A DNA stretch of 44,544 nt from contig CATKXE010000020.1 of NCBI GenBank assembly GCA_949840465.1, positions 1-44,544 on the forward strand. The letters are read 5' to 3'. The notes under the pieces are model-generated. The model was not told the origin of the DNA and made no database searches. It saw nothing but the letters and a program-made list of their open reading frames with translations. Position numbers and translations under genes: made by a program. Shown here piece by piece: positions 33,614 to 41,506 of this stretch. Source of the stretch: an uncultured Lachnospiraceae bacterium. GTDB lineage: Bacteria > Bacillota > Clostridia > Lachnospirales > Lachnospiraceae. Position 1 is the first letter of the stretch. Each line of letters opens with the position of its first letter.

Positions 33614-34778
33614 GAATCCATCCCCATTCCTTCAACAGCCTGATTTTTGATTTCACCAGCATCCCAAGACTTTCGTCCGCGGCTAAGCGGCATACCTTTT
33701 CAAGGACTGCGTCAATACCTTCTTCCCGTCGGATACGTACCAGTTCCCTGGCAGATTCATCCTCCTCATTTTCATAATAAATCGCTGCTGCAATGGCAAT
33801 ACACAGGTTGTGCGGTTCCATCCCGTACTCTTCCGCCAGCCGCGCAGAGCCTACCAGACGGTCGTCCCTGGAAAGTTTCCGCAGGGGATCTCTGGCATTC
33901 CTCTCTATAAAATCCACAATCGTTTCGTCCTGCAGTTTCTTTTTTGAGGTCAGGGTAAACGCAAGCTGTTCCTCCAGCGGAAAATGATGCTTTTGGGATA
34001 ACGCCCGCGCCGTCTCCTGATAAACCCCGTCCACAATCCTGATAATCCTTTCATCATGGGCCGCATCCGCAAGCTTTTCATATCCCAGCAGCGCGCCGAT
34101 GTAGGAAACCGTCCCGTTTGCGGCATTGTAGGTGTAAAACTTTCTTTCCAAAAACCCGGTAAATTCAGGGACTAATTTGAGTCCTTTTATAGCAGGCAGG
34201 CTTCCGATGATTCGCGAAGCATCCACCGGAAGTTCCCAAAAGTCCTGTACATTCACAACCAGGGGGTCTTTTTTCAGCAGTTCCCTGTCCGGCTCGATAG
34301 CAGAACGCATGATGACTGCCTCCGTAATCCCGACATGTTCTGCGAAATATTGCTTTGCGTCCTCATTCAGGATTTCTTCGACCCCGCTTTTTAAAATCGA
34401 CGCGGGCTGTTTCCAGTTTTCGCAGGTTACAATATTCAGATCCCCGCCCTTCCCCGCTTTCCTCTCAATCCCCTTTTTCAGGATTGGCAGCAGGGAAATC
34501 AAATTTTTCCCGCCCACAGCCGTAAATACCGTGTCCGCCTCTGCTATAGACCGCGTAATCTCCTCTTCCTGCCCAAAGCAAAAAGCATGCGCTCCAGTGA
34601 CTTCACAGTTTTTCTCAGGACGGCCTAAGAGATTGACTGTATATCTTCCCCGCTCGTTGATCAAATTGACCAGATTTTCCGCCCGTTCCACAAATACGAA
34701 CGGTATTTCACTCAAATACAGCAAATGGCCGATAAATCCCCTTGCGATTTTGCCGGCTCCAAAAATAACACAGCTCAT
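33606..34778 (-). CDS. Mannitol-dehydrogenase-family protein, paralogue 1
   Basis: A 390-residue relative of MtlD. The nucleotide motif is VIFGAGKIARGFIGHLL; the C-terminal domain carries ERNARDPLRKLSRDDRLVGSARL. The active-site stretch reads ERKFYTYNAANGTVSYIG, so Asn replaces the expected His three residues after the catalytic Asn. It is clearly homologous to the next gene but divergent, so an old duplication or two related functions such as a heteromer is likely. ATGA overlap with the kinase gene stop. The substrate is probably the product, or a neighbour in the pathway, of the FGGY kinase. Confidence 0.85.
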   Translation of the reverse strand: MSCVIFGAGKIARGFIGHLLYLSEIPFVFVERAENLVNLINERGRYTVNLLGRPEKNCEVTGAHAFCFGQEEEITRSIAEADTVFTAVGGKNLISLLPILKKGIERKAGKGGDLNIVTCENWKQPASILKSGVEEILNEDAKQYFAEHVGITEAVIMRSAIEPDRELLKKDPLVVNVQDFWELPVDASRIIGSLPAIKGLKLVPEFTGFLERKFYTYNAANGTVSYIGALLGYEKLADAAHDERIIRIVDGVYQETARALSQKHHFPLEEQLAFTLTSKKKLQDETIVDFIERNARDPLRKLSRDDRLVGSARLAEEYGMEPHNLCIAIAAAIYYENEEDESARELVRIRREEGIDAVLEKVCRLAADESLGMLVKSKIRLLKEWGWIHE

Positions 34779-36148
34779 GGCCTGATTCCTCCTTTCACAG
34801 CAGGATATACTGTTTTATATACCGCAAACCGCTTCTTCAGAAGCGCCTGATATCTGCCGCACGGTTCCATAATTTCCTGAACCTTACAAACCTTTTGGAT
34901 GGCTTCGCCGAGATCCGCAAACCATCCCGCCCCTGCCGCCGCGGCCATCCATGCGCCCAGTGCGGAGGCGTCCGTTTCCTCCGGCACACAGACAGGCACG
35001 CCGAACAGCTCCGCTTTCAGTTCATTCAGGGTATGGTTTGCCGCCGCGCCGCCGGATACGCACATCCTGTCTGCTTTCGGCATCCCCATAGATTCGTAAA
35101 TGTGGTACAGGCTGAACACCACGCCCTCCAGCACGGAGTACGCCATCTCTGTTTTCCGGCATGACCCATGGATTCCAAAAAACATTCCCCTCGCGTCGGG
35201 ATCCCAGATTGGGGCGCGTTCCCCGTTGAGATAGGGCAGGAAAACAGGCGGATTATTTTTCAAAACCTGCTCCTGCCCCACCTCCCGAAGCCCGAACATC
35301 CGCAGGCCGAAATCCAGGGATACCCCCGAAGAAGCCGTGACGCCATAATGGGCATTTCCCCTCAGATAAGGGCCGCTGACCAGAGCCGTATCCGGATTCA
35401 CCGCAGGCTCGATCACCCCGATATGCTCGCTTGTCCCTGTGATATCGAACAGTTCTCCTTCTCTATAGACTCCCATTCCCAGGAGAGAAGCAAAAAAATC
35501 ATTCATGCCCACAAAAACCGGGATCCCGGCCGGAAGTAAATTTCCCTCCAACGGGATTTCTTTTGTAGTGCCTGCCGATTCCAAAATGCCTGCAATCCGT
35601 GGCAGCTTATGCACGGAAAATCCAATCTCATCCAGAAGTTTCCTGCTGTACCTGCCTGTGCGTAAGTTTGCCAGCCCCCGCCAGGAATAGGGGTCTGTGA
35701 CACAGTTCCCGGTCAGCATTTCACAGAGGAAATCCTTTGGCTGGCACACCTTTTCCGCGCCCGGATACTGTTTTTGAATATAGTGCAGCCTTGGAAGTGG
35801 ATAAGAAATGATGTTCGGATGGGGCATGGAGATTTCTTCCATAAAAACCTCCCTGCCAAAGCGTTCCCTCAGAGCCCCCAGCTCTTCTACGCCTTTTCTG
35901 TCCTCCCAGCCGATCACCTCCCTGCCGTCTATGATGTAAGTGCCCACCTGGGAGGACAGCCCGATTGCCGCGACACTGCCCAAATCCAGTCCTGCCAGCG
36001 CCTTTTTCACGGCCCGCCGCCAGCCTGCGGGGGAAGGTTCGTCATAGCGTTCCTTTATTTTCAACGCATCGCCGTCATAGGCTCTTAAAATCATTTTTAC
36101 GGAAGAGGTTCCCAGATCGATTCCCAGAATCTGTTTCCTGCTATTCAT
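34775..36148 (-). CDS. FGGY-family carbohydrate kinase (xylulokinase-like)
   Basis: A 457-residue FGGY sugar kinase. N-terminal phosphate motif ILGIDLGTSSVKMIL, VAAIGLSSQVGTYII, ADP-binding GELFDITGTSEHIGV, the family signature region YLNGERAPIWDPDARGMFFGIHG, and C-terminal MCVSGGAAANHTLNELKAELFGVPV. It phosphorylates a ketose, ketosugar or polyol; the closest general type is xylulokinase/gluconokinase. It overlaps the alcohol dehydrogenase gene by 8 bp and the next dehydrogenase by 4 bp, so the four proteins are translationally coupled. Confidence 0.9.
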   Translation of the reverse strand: MNSRKQILGIDLGTSSVKMILRAYDGDALKIKERYDEPSPAGWRRAVKKALAGLDLGSVAAIGLSSQVGTYIIDGREVIGWEDRKGVEELGALRERFGREVFMEEISMPHPNIISYPLPRLHYIQKQYPGAEKVCQPKDFLCEMLTGNCVTDPYSWRGLANLRTGRYSRKLLDEIGFSVHKLPRIAGILESAGTTKEIPLEGNLLPAGIPVFVGMNDFFASLLGMGVYREGELFDITGTSEHIGVIEPAVNPDTALVSGPYLRGNAHYGVTASSGVSLDFGLRMFGLREVGQEQVLKNNPPVFLPYLNGERAPIWDPDARGMFFGIHGSCRKTEMAYSVLEGVVFSLYHIYESMGMPKADRMCVSGGAAANHTLNELKAELFGVPVCVPEETDASALGAWMAAAAGAGWFADLGEAIQKVCKVQEIMEPCGRYQALLKKRFAVYKTVYPAVKGGIRP

Positions 36149-37157
36149 TTACAAACACCGCTTTCACAAATCCCGCAGGACGCGTCCTTGCCAGTTTCAG
36201 CCCTTTCTCAAACTCCTCCAGCCTGAGCAGCTCTGTGGCAAAATGCTCGATATCCACCGCGCCATCAGCCATCAGGGTTACCGCTTTTTTGTGCTGGTTC
36301 CAGTGATTCCCGGCGCCGACCACACGCAGATTGTTGATATGGATGTCATCCATGCGGATACTCATATGCCTGCCGCGGCCATACCCTGCCAGAGCGACCG
36401 TCCCCCCTTTTCGCGCCAGCTTCAGGCTTTGCCGGATGCAGCTTTCCATCCCTGTAGCGTCGATAACCACATCCACGCCTCTCGGATAGATCCTCTTCAC
36501 CTCTTCTATCAGGTCATGGCTCTCTGTGGCAATCGTGTAAGCCGCTCCCATCCGCCCCGCGATGTCAAGGCGCTTTTCTGTGGACGCCGCTACAATCACT
36601 CCACGCATCCCCATTGCCTTTGCGGCGGCAAGCATGCACAGCCCGATGGAGCCGGCTCCGATGATGACCAGAGTATCCCCGAATTTTGCGCCTGCTTTTT
36701 CCAGCGTCCCCAGGGCAACCCCCAATGGTTCGCACAAAGCCCCGTGTACGAAAGAGACTGAATCCGGCAATTCACAGAGTCCATAGGAAGGGACGATGAC
36801 ATATTCCGCATAAGCTCCGTCTCTTTTAAATCCGATTTCCTCAAAATCACTGCAGTACCGCCAGTTGCCGCTCCTGCATGCGTCGCACTTCAGGCAGACT
36901 ACGTCGTTGCTGCCTGTGACCCTCTTCCCGATCCATGCACGATCCTCCGCGTTTGCGGCAGCATCCACGATTCCGCTCCATTCATGGCCCGGCGTAATCG
37001 GATAATTGGCCGGGATATTGCCGTCTGCCACCTCCAGATCCGTTGCGCAGATTGCGGCTGCCTTTACCTTCACACGTACAAATCCTGCCTGCGGTTCGGG
37101 AATCTTCTTCTCCTCCAATACCACACGACCCGGTTCCTTGATTACCACGGCTTTCAT
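36141..37157 (-). CDS. Zinc-dependent medium-chain alcohol/polyol dehydrogenase
   Basis: A 338-residue MDR protein of the sorbitol/threonine/galactitol-phosphate dehydrogenase type. Catalytic zinc ligands: Cys in AAAICATDLE, His-Glu in TPGHEWSG, and Glu in GALCEPLGVAL. Structural zinc is held by the four Cys of CLKCDACRSGNWRYC. The NAD motif is VIIGAGSIGLCMLAAAKAMG. It oxidises a polyol or sugar to a ketose, presumably the first step of this operon. GGAGGG precedes the ATG, and the promoter with its operator lies upstream. First gene of the operon. Confidence 0.92.
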   Translation of the reverse strand: MKAVVIKEPGRVVLEEKKIPEPQAGFVRVKVKAAAICATDLEVADGNIPANYPITPGHEWSGIVDAAANAEDRAWIGKRVTGSNDVVCLKCDACRSGNWRYCSDFEEIGFKRDGAYAEYVIVPSYGLCELPDSVSFVHGALCEPLGVALGTLEKAGAKFGDTLVIIGAGSIGLCMLAAAKAMGMRGVIVAASTEKRLDIAGRMGAAYTIATESHDLIEEVKRIYPRGVDVVIDATGMESCIRQSLKLARKGGTVALAGYGRGRHMSIRMDDIHINNLRVVGAGNHWNQHKKAVTLMADGAVDIEHFATELLRLEEFEKGLKLARTRPAGFVKAVFVNE

Positions 37158-37181
37158 GTTTTCCCTCCTTATTTCTTGTTG

Positions 37182-37210
37182 TTGCCAATTTTATCACGCT
37201 GTGATATAAT
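37182..37210 (+). promoter_or_regulatory. Promoter of the UlaG-like gene
   Basis: TTGCCA (37182-37187), 17-bp spacer, TATAAT (37205-37210). It occupies the same DNA as the opposite promoter of the dehydrogenase operon. The transcript carries a GCATCTG/CAGATGC hairpin (37233-37254). Confidence 0.75.
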
Positions 37211-37216
37211 AGTCAA
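37188..37216 (-). promoter_or_regulatory. Promoter of the polyol dehydrogenase/kinase operon
   Basis: Minus strand: TTGACT (37211-37216), 17-bp spacer, TAAAAT (37188-37193). Interleaved with the plus-strand promoter. Confidence 0.75.
37192..37206. promoter_or_regulatory. Shared operator between divergent promoters
   Basis: Perfect inverted repeat TATCAC-GCT-GTGATA. It overlaps the -10 and spacer of the minus-strand promoter and the spacer and -10 of the plus-strand promoter. The ROK repressor encoded at 38226-39281 is the obvious candidate protein. Confidence 0.75.
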
Positions 37217-37295
37217 TATCTATTTTGGACGCGCATCTGGCAAAAAGCAGATGCAAGGTGACTGGAAGTTTCTGACACAAAAAAGGAGGATTTGG

Positions 37296-38111
37296 ATGAA
37301 CAAAGAATTTATTTTAGAAACGCGGCTTACAGAAAGGCAGATTGCTCTGTTCTATCTTGGACAGGAGGGTTTTCTGTTCAAATACCGTGACGCGTATTTT
37401 CTCATTGACCCCTATCTGTCTGATTATGTAGACCGCAACTGCTGCCGTGAGAATGTGAAATGGGTGCGCAGATATGAGGCGCCTATCCTGCCGGAAGAGC
37501 TGGATTTTGTAGATTATGTATTCTGCACCCATGACCATTTTGACCATGCGGACCCGGATACGCTGCGCGCCATCGCAGGGCATAATCAGAAAGCAAAATT
37601 TATCGTCCCCGTCCCCATCAGGGACACCGTGATATCTTACGGGATTGAGGCTGACCGGATCATCGGCGCCGCCGCCGGACAAGAACTGTGCCTGAACCCG
37701 TGTAAAGCCATTCCGGTTGCCGCCGCTCATGAAGAGCTGCATCAAGATGAAAATGGGGATTACAGGGAACTCGGGTACAAATTGATTTTCGGCGACCTCT
37801 CTCTTTTCCACTCCGGGGACTGCTGTATCTATGACGGACTTGCCGGGCATCTGAAAGATATAGACGTCCTGATGGTTCCGGTCAACGGGAGGGATTATTA
37901 TAAACTGCAAAGCGACATCATCGGAAATATGAACGCGGATGAGGCCGTCCTTCTGGCGCGGGAAGTCCACGCCCGCCTGCTGGTTCCCATGCATTACGAC
38001 CTGTATGATGTGAACTGCATCAACCCGGCTCATTTTGTGGACCGCTTATATACGCTTCATCCGAAGCAGGCTTTCCATATGTTCGTTCCGGGGGAAAGGT
38101 ATATTTTTTAG
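37296..38111 (+). CDS. UlaG-like MBL-fold lactonase/hydrolase
   Basis: A 271-residue metallo-beta-lactamase-fold protein resembling UlaG, the L-ascorbate-6-phosphate lactonase. N-terminal LFYLGQEGFLFKYRDAYFLI followed by DPYLSDYVD, metal motif THDHFDHADPD, Asp in FHSGDCCIYDG, and His in VPMHYDLYDVN. It would open a sugar lactone or a phosphorylated lactone. It diverges from the dehydrogenase-kinase operon and shares its operator, so a role in the same pathway is likely. GGAGG lies seven bases before the ATG. The ascorbate PTS genes ula are absent, so the ascorbate function itself is not supported. Confidence 0.85.
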   Translation: MNKEFILETRLTERQIALFYLGQEGFLFKYRDAYFLIDPYLSDYVDRNCCRENVKWVRRYEAPILPEELDFVDYVFCTHDHFDHADPDTLRAIAGHNQKAKFIVPVPIRDTVISYGIEADRIIGAAAGQELCLNPCKAIPVAAAHEELHQDENGDYRELGYKLIFGDLSLFHSGDCCIYDGLAGHLKDIDVLMVPVNGRDYYKLQSDIIGNMNADEAVLLAREVHARLLVPMHYDLYDVNCINPAHFVDRLYTLHPKQAFHMFVPGERYIF

Positions 38112-38225
38112 AATGTGTCTGAACATTGCTTTCCGCAAAATGGCGTCCCTGTTTGCACCAGCCTTTATTCGGGATTATGTGAAGGAGGCGGGAGGGCATC
38201 CTGGGGAAATATTTTCAGACGCACG

Positions 38226-39281
38226 CTACAGTTTTATCCTCTCGACAGCACGGCTGGCCGCGATCAATGCGGCTCCCGTGACTGCCGATCCGGCGCCATC
38301 CGTAAATATTATTTCTGTTTTTCTTTCACCCTGCAATTTCTGGATTTCCAGGCGAAGGCGTCCCTCGAACAGGGAAGAATACCGCATCAATTCGCCTGCT
38401 AAAATCACGGTGTCCGCATTAAAAATACATGTCAGATTATGGATCGCGGCGGCAAGCGGGGCAATCATTTCCCCTACCGCCGCTTTCTGGATTTTCCCGT
38501 CCTTCAGGCACGGCGCGATATAGGCCTCCAGGCAGCCGGATCGTCCGCATCGGCATGCTTTTCCGCCCGGCACCACGGTGCAGTGGGCTACCTCCAGAAT
38601 CCCTTTTGCCCGGAGGATCGTCCCGTTCAGGGCGGCCGCCATCCCAATACTCCGGTCAAGACGCAGCAGGATTACATGATTTGCATCCACATGTTCCAAT
38701 TCGCAATACAGCATGCAGTCCGGGTCATGTTCCAGATCGATTTCTGTGCGGAACTTCTCTTTTAAAATATGCACAATCGGCACATCCATCCAATCTCTGC
38801 ATCCCGGAAAGCTGACGGATATCCCCTGCTTTGCGTCGATGCCGCCCTGCATGGCAATGCCCACGGCCTCGATTTCCCCCTCCGGGAAATCCTGGAAAAT
38901 TTTCTCAAAAAAATGGCTGATATTGCAAAGAAGCCCCTCTTTATCCCCAAAAATATTTTCCGCAAAATACTGACGGCGGATACCGCCCAAAAGGTCTGTC
39001 ACAGAGGCGCTTAAACCCGTCTTGTTAATATCTGCGCCTGCCGCGAAATGCTTTTCCCTGTTCAGGCTCAATAGCCCCGGCGTCCTTCCGAAACCGCCCG
39101 GCACCCCGTTTTTTTCCTCCACAATATATTCATGCTCAAAAAGCTTATTTACAATCTTCGTCATCCCTCCCCAGCTTAAACCGGTCATATCGGCAATCTG
39201 CTTTCTGGAAATCCCACTGTGGGCCTGTATCACCCGAAGGACGCTGGCGCAGTTGGCCTGGCTCATATCTTCAAGATCCAT
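38226..39281 (-). CDS. ROK-family transcriptional repressor
   Basis: A protein of about 351 residues with an N-terminal MarR-like winged helix (NCASVLRVIQAHSGISRKQIADMTGLSWGGMTKIVN) and a ROK sugar-binding domain (FAAGADINKTGLSASVTDLLGG, CTVVPGGKACRCGRSGCLEAYIAP with the ROK zinc Cys cluster). ROK repressors such as XylR or NagC bind a sugar or sugar phosphate. The start is uncertain: ATG 39281 (weak ribosome binding site) or TTG 39293 behind AAGGAAA; the frame is open further upstream but not family-like. It faces the UlaG-like gene and is the likely regulator of the polyol locus. Confidence 0.88.
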   Translation of the reverse strand: MDLEDMSQANCASVLRVIQAHSGISRKQIADMTGLSWGGMTKIVNKLFEHEYIVEEKNGVPGGFGRTPGLLSLNREKHFAAGADINKTGLSASVTDLLGGIRRQYFAENIFGDKEGLLCNISHFFEKIFQDFPEGEIEAVGIAMQGGIDAKQGISVSFPGCRDWMDVPIVHILKEKFRTEIDLEHDPDCMLYCELEHVDANHVILLRLDRSIGMAAALNGTILRAKGILEVAHCTVVPGGKACRCGRSGCLEAYIAPCLKDGKIQKAAVGEMIAPLAAAIHNLTCIFNADTVILAGELMRYSSLFEGRLRLEIQKLQGERKTEIIFTDGAGSAVTGAALIAASRAVERIKL

Positions 39282-39394
39282 ATATTTCTTCAAGCTATCA
39301 CATCCGTTTCCTTTGTTTGTACTGCTGTTGCTTTTTCTCAGCCGGACTTTCTGCCACCGGATTAGAAACGGTAACGCAAAAGTCGCCCGAAAGT

Positions 39395-39640
39395 ATGGCA
39401 AAAGTTCTCTTATATCCGAGGATTCTTGGAACATCCATATCCACAGCATTTGGTACGCAGCTTCAGTTATTAATGAAGAGTACCCCCGTCTATGTTGGCG
39501 TAGGTTTTTGGCATAGATTGACGGGAGATTCCAATTTCTACTATGACTTGATTACTGCATTTGCAGAAGTTGCGGATGAAATGGATAGCACAGAATTAAT
39601 TCAGCAAGTTCTTCAAAACCTGGCCGATGAACTTAGATAG
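39395..39640 (+). pseudogene. Remnant of a type II restriction endonuclease
   Basis: The frame (open from 39317, ATG at 39395) reads AKVLLYPRILGTSISTAFGT and, within ten residues, STPVYVGVGFWHRLTGDSNF, then FAEVADEMDSTELIQQVLQN. From memory these are the early and the late conserved blocks of the TdeIII/PmeII-like type II endonuclease families. They are normally separated by well over 100 residues holding the PD-(D/E)xK nuclease core, here missing. The remnant is 82-108 residues with no nuclease motif and is probably inactive. Its stop overlaps the convergent methyltransferase stop by 8 bp, the normal layout of a restriction-modification pair. The family name is less certain than the internal deletion. 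Confidence 0.6.
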
Positions 39641-40877
39641 TATCCATCATAGTTTCCCTGTATCTAAGGATAGCTTCTTTTAATTGAACTCCTATCCGTT
39701 GTGCCATCTTAACCGGAACTGCATTACCAATTTGTTTATATTGATCCCCAATCCCGCCACAGAATTTCCAGTCATCAGGAAAAGATTGGATGCGGGCGTA
39801 TTCCCGAACAGTAAAGGGACGGGTTTCTTCTGGATGACAACGTTCGGTCTGTTTTTGTGAAGGGCTGCAGGTAAGTGTCAAACATGGTTCGTCCCAACTT
39901 ATGCGGCGAGCCATGCCTCTCCTTCCCCCGCCTGAATAGTAGGATTTACCCATATAGCTCTTTGCTACATCTTCTGGAAGATCTACCCAGCAGCCACCTG
40001 CTGGTACAAGTTCAAGAACTTTTCTCTTTTTTTCGCTATATTCTCCACCCGGACTGGCAGGGCAATCCTTTAGAGCCTGGCGTAATGTTGTCATTTTTTC
40101 ATCTGGTACAGGGAATGAAAAATCGATTGGCAAATCGTCCCTGATTCCTATGATTACAATACGTTCCCGCTTTTGTCCTACGCCATAATATGCGGCGTTT
40201 AAGATTTTGTAGTGGATACTATATCCCAATGATTTCAGTACTTCAATAATTGTTTGAAGCGTGCGCCCTTTATCGTGTGAAACCAGCCCCCTCACATTTT
40301 CAGCTAAAAACATTTTAGGCCTCACCTGTTGTACACAACGTGCAAACTCATGAAAGAGCGTGCCTCTGGTATCTTCAAACCCGAGTTTTTTCCCGGCGTA
40401 AGAAAATGCCTGACAGGGGAATCCGCCTGTTACAATATCAATTTGACCCAAATATTCTGTAAAATTAACATTATGGATGTCGTCACAAATTACATTCCAC
40501 TCTGGCCGATTGGTTTTTAAGGTTTCACAACATGCTTTATCAAACTCAACATATTCTACCGTACAAATGCCTGCTTGTTCCAAACCTAACGCCAACCCGC
40601 CTGCTCCCGCAAACAATTCGATTGCAGTAACACACTCTTCACTGACAACCGGAAGCAACGGACTGTGATTCGTTTTGAAAAAATCCATGATCTCGTCAGG
40701 ATGAACTTTCAAAATAGTACACAAATCATTAACCCTTGTTTTCAGGGGGTTATAACCATCAGATAGCATAACAGACAACTGGTTTTTTGTTATTCCCATT
40801 CTTTTAGCAAGTTCAGCAAAAGTTCTGATATTTTGTTGTTCCATCACTTCTTTTATTTTCACTTTTGATAAATACAT
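39633..40877 (-). CDS. DNA (cytosine-5) methyltransferase with N-terminal HTH domain
   Basis: A 414-residue C5 methyltransferase of a type II system. Residues about 5-65 are a Cro/XRE helix-turn-helix (TFAELAKRMGITKNQLSVML), which in M.SsoII-like enzymes also represses transcription. Motif I is AIELFAGAGGLALGLEQAG, motif IV GGFPCQAF with catalytic Cys155, motif VI AENVRG, motif VIII QKRERIVIIG, motif IX REYARIQSFPDDW and motif X QIGNAVPVKMA. The target domain between VIII and IX is short; I cannot name the recognised sequence. CGGAGG precedes the start. It pairs with the dead endonuclease and with Vsr, so it now works as a solitary methylase. The region is AT-rich and probably acquired. Confidence 0.93.
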   Translation of the reverse strand: MYLSKVKIKEVMEQQNIRTFAELAKRMGITKNQLSVMLSDGYNPLKTRVNDLCTILKVHPDEIMDFFKTNHSPLLPVVSEECVTAIELFAGAGGLALGLEQAGICTVEYVEFDKACCETLKTNRPEWNVICDDIHNVNFTEYLGQIDIVTGGFPCQAFSYAGKKLGFEDTRGTLFHEFARCVQQVRPKMFLAENVRGLVSHDKGRTLQTIIEVLKSLGYSIHYKILNAAYYGVGQKRERIVIIGIRDDLPIDFSFPVPDEKMTTLRQALKDCPASPGGEYSEKKRKVLELVPAGGCWVDLPEDVAKSYMGKSYYSGGGRRGMARRISWDEPCLTLTCSPSQKQTERCHPEETRPFTVREYARIQSFPDDWKFCGGIGDQYKQIGNAVPVKMAQRIGVQLKEAILRYRETMMDTI

Positions 40878-40913
40878 ATAAGCCTCCGAAGGGTCTTTAA
40901 ATGTTATGATTTT

Positions 40914-40942
40914 ATATTAATATCAAAAACCCGGAAAGTCAA
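40914..40942 (-). promoter_or_regulatory. Promoter of the methyltransferase gene
   Basis: Minus strand: TTGACT (40937-40942), 17-bp spacer, TAATAT (40914-40919). The leader is about 30 nt. Confidence 0.65.
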
Positions 40943-40959
40943 GAAATATTTTAATTTTT

Positions 40960-40993
40960 GAAGGTATGCCTATATATTTACAGGTATACCTTC
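40960..40993. repeat. Inverted repeat between vsr and the methyltransferase promoter
   Basis: GAAGGTATGCCT (40960-40971) and AGGTATACCTTC (40982-40993): 8 bp perfect, one G-T, then 3 bp, with a ten-base A/T spacer. It lies 17 bp upstream of the methyltransferase -35. It could be the operator of the methyltransferase's HTH domain, or a weak vsr terminator (no T-run on the minus strand). Confidence 0.5.
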
Positions 40994-40994
40994 T

Positions 40995-41456
40995 TTATTC
41001 GTAATTATCAAAATTATCTGAAAAATCAAACTGCATCATCTGCAACTCGAAAATCAGATCCTCGACGGCTTCCACACATTCCTCCGTCCGCTTCTGTATC
41101 TCCTGTCCCCAAAAGTGCATAGGTACCCAGTCCATCGCAATCAGCTTAAAATCATTTTTCCGGTCACGAGCCATATTCCGTTCAATCTTCCTGATCCAAT
41201 ATTCCCGGTTGTGTCCAAGCTTTTGTTTTTTGAGCTCCCAATGATAGCCGTGAAAAAACTCACTATCACAGAAGATAGCAATCTTGTGTTTTGTTATAGC
41301 TATATCCGGGGTGCCCGGCAGTCTTTTATAATTCTTCCGGTATCGGATGCCCTTGTGCCAGAGGGCTTTCCGCAGTATGACCTCTATACTGGTATCTTTC
41401 CCCTTAATATGGCTCATGACCCGGCTCCGTTGTTCCGGGGTCATTACATCGCTCAT
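40995..41456 (-). CDS. vsr: Very short patch repair endonuclease Vsr
   Basis: A 153-residue Vsr nuclease, which nicks 5' of the T in T:G mismatches that arise when 5-methylcytosine deaminates. Signatures: MTPEQRSRVMSHIKGKDTSI, LRKALWHKGIRYRKNYKRLPGTPDI, the catalytic Asp in CDSEFFHGYHW, and KIERNMARDRKNDFKLIAMDW. It has GAGG before the start. It is upstream of, and on the same strand as, the methyltransferase, whose mutagenic effect it would counter. The C-terminal ~20 residues are Asp/Phe-rich and not conserved. Confidence 0.93.
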   Translation of the reverse strand: MSDVMTPEQRSRVMSHIKGKDTSIEVILRKALWHKGIRYRKNYKRLPGTPDIAITKHKIAIFCDSEFFHGYHWELKKQKLGHNREYWIRKIERNMARDRKNDFKLIAMDWVPMHFWGQEIQKRTEECVEAVEDLIFELQMMQFDFSDNFDNYE

Positions 41457-41506
41457 GGTTATACCTCGCTTTGTGTACCGCCTGCTTGCTCAATCTTCTT
41501 TTTCAC

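Noticed and set aside
38035..38523. Plus-strand frame (162 codons) across the end of the UlaG-like gene and the ROK gene
   Set aside because: Overlaps two real genes in other frames and has no family signature.
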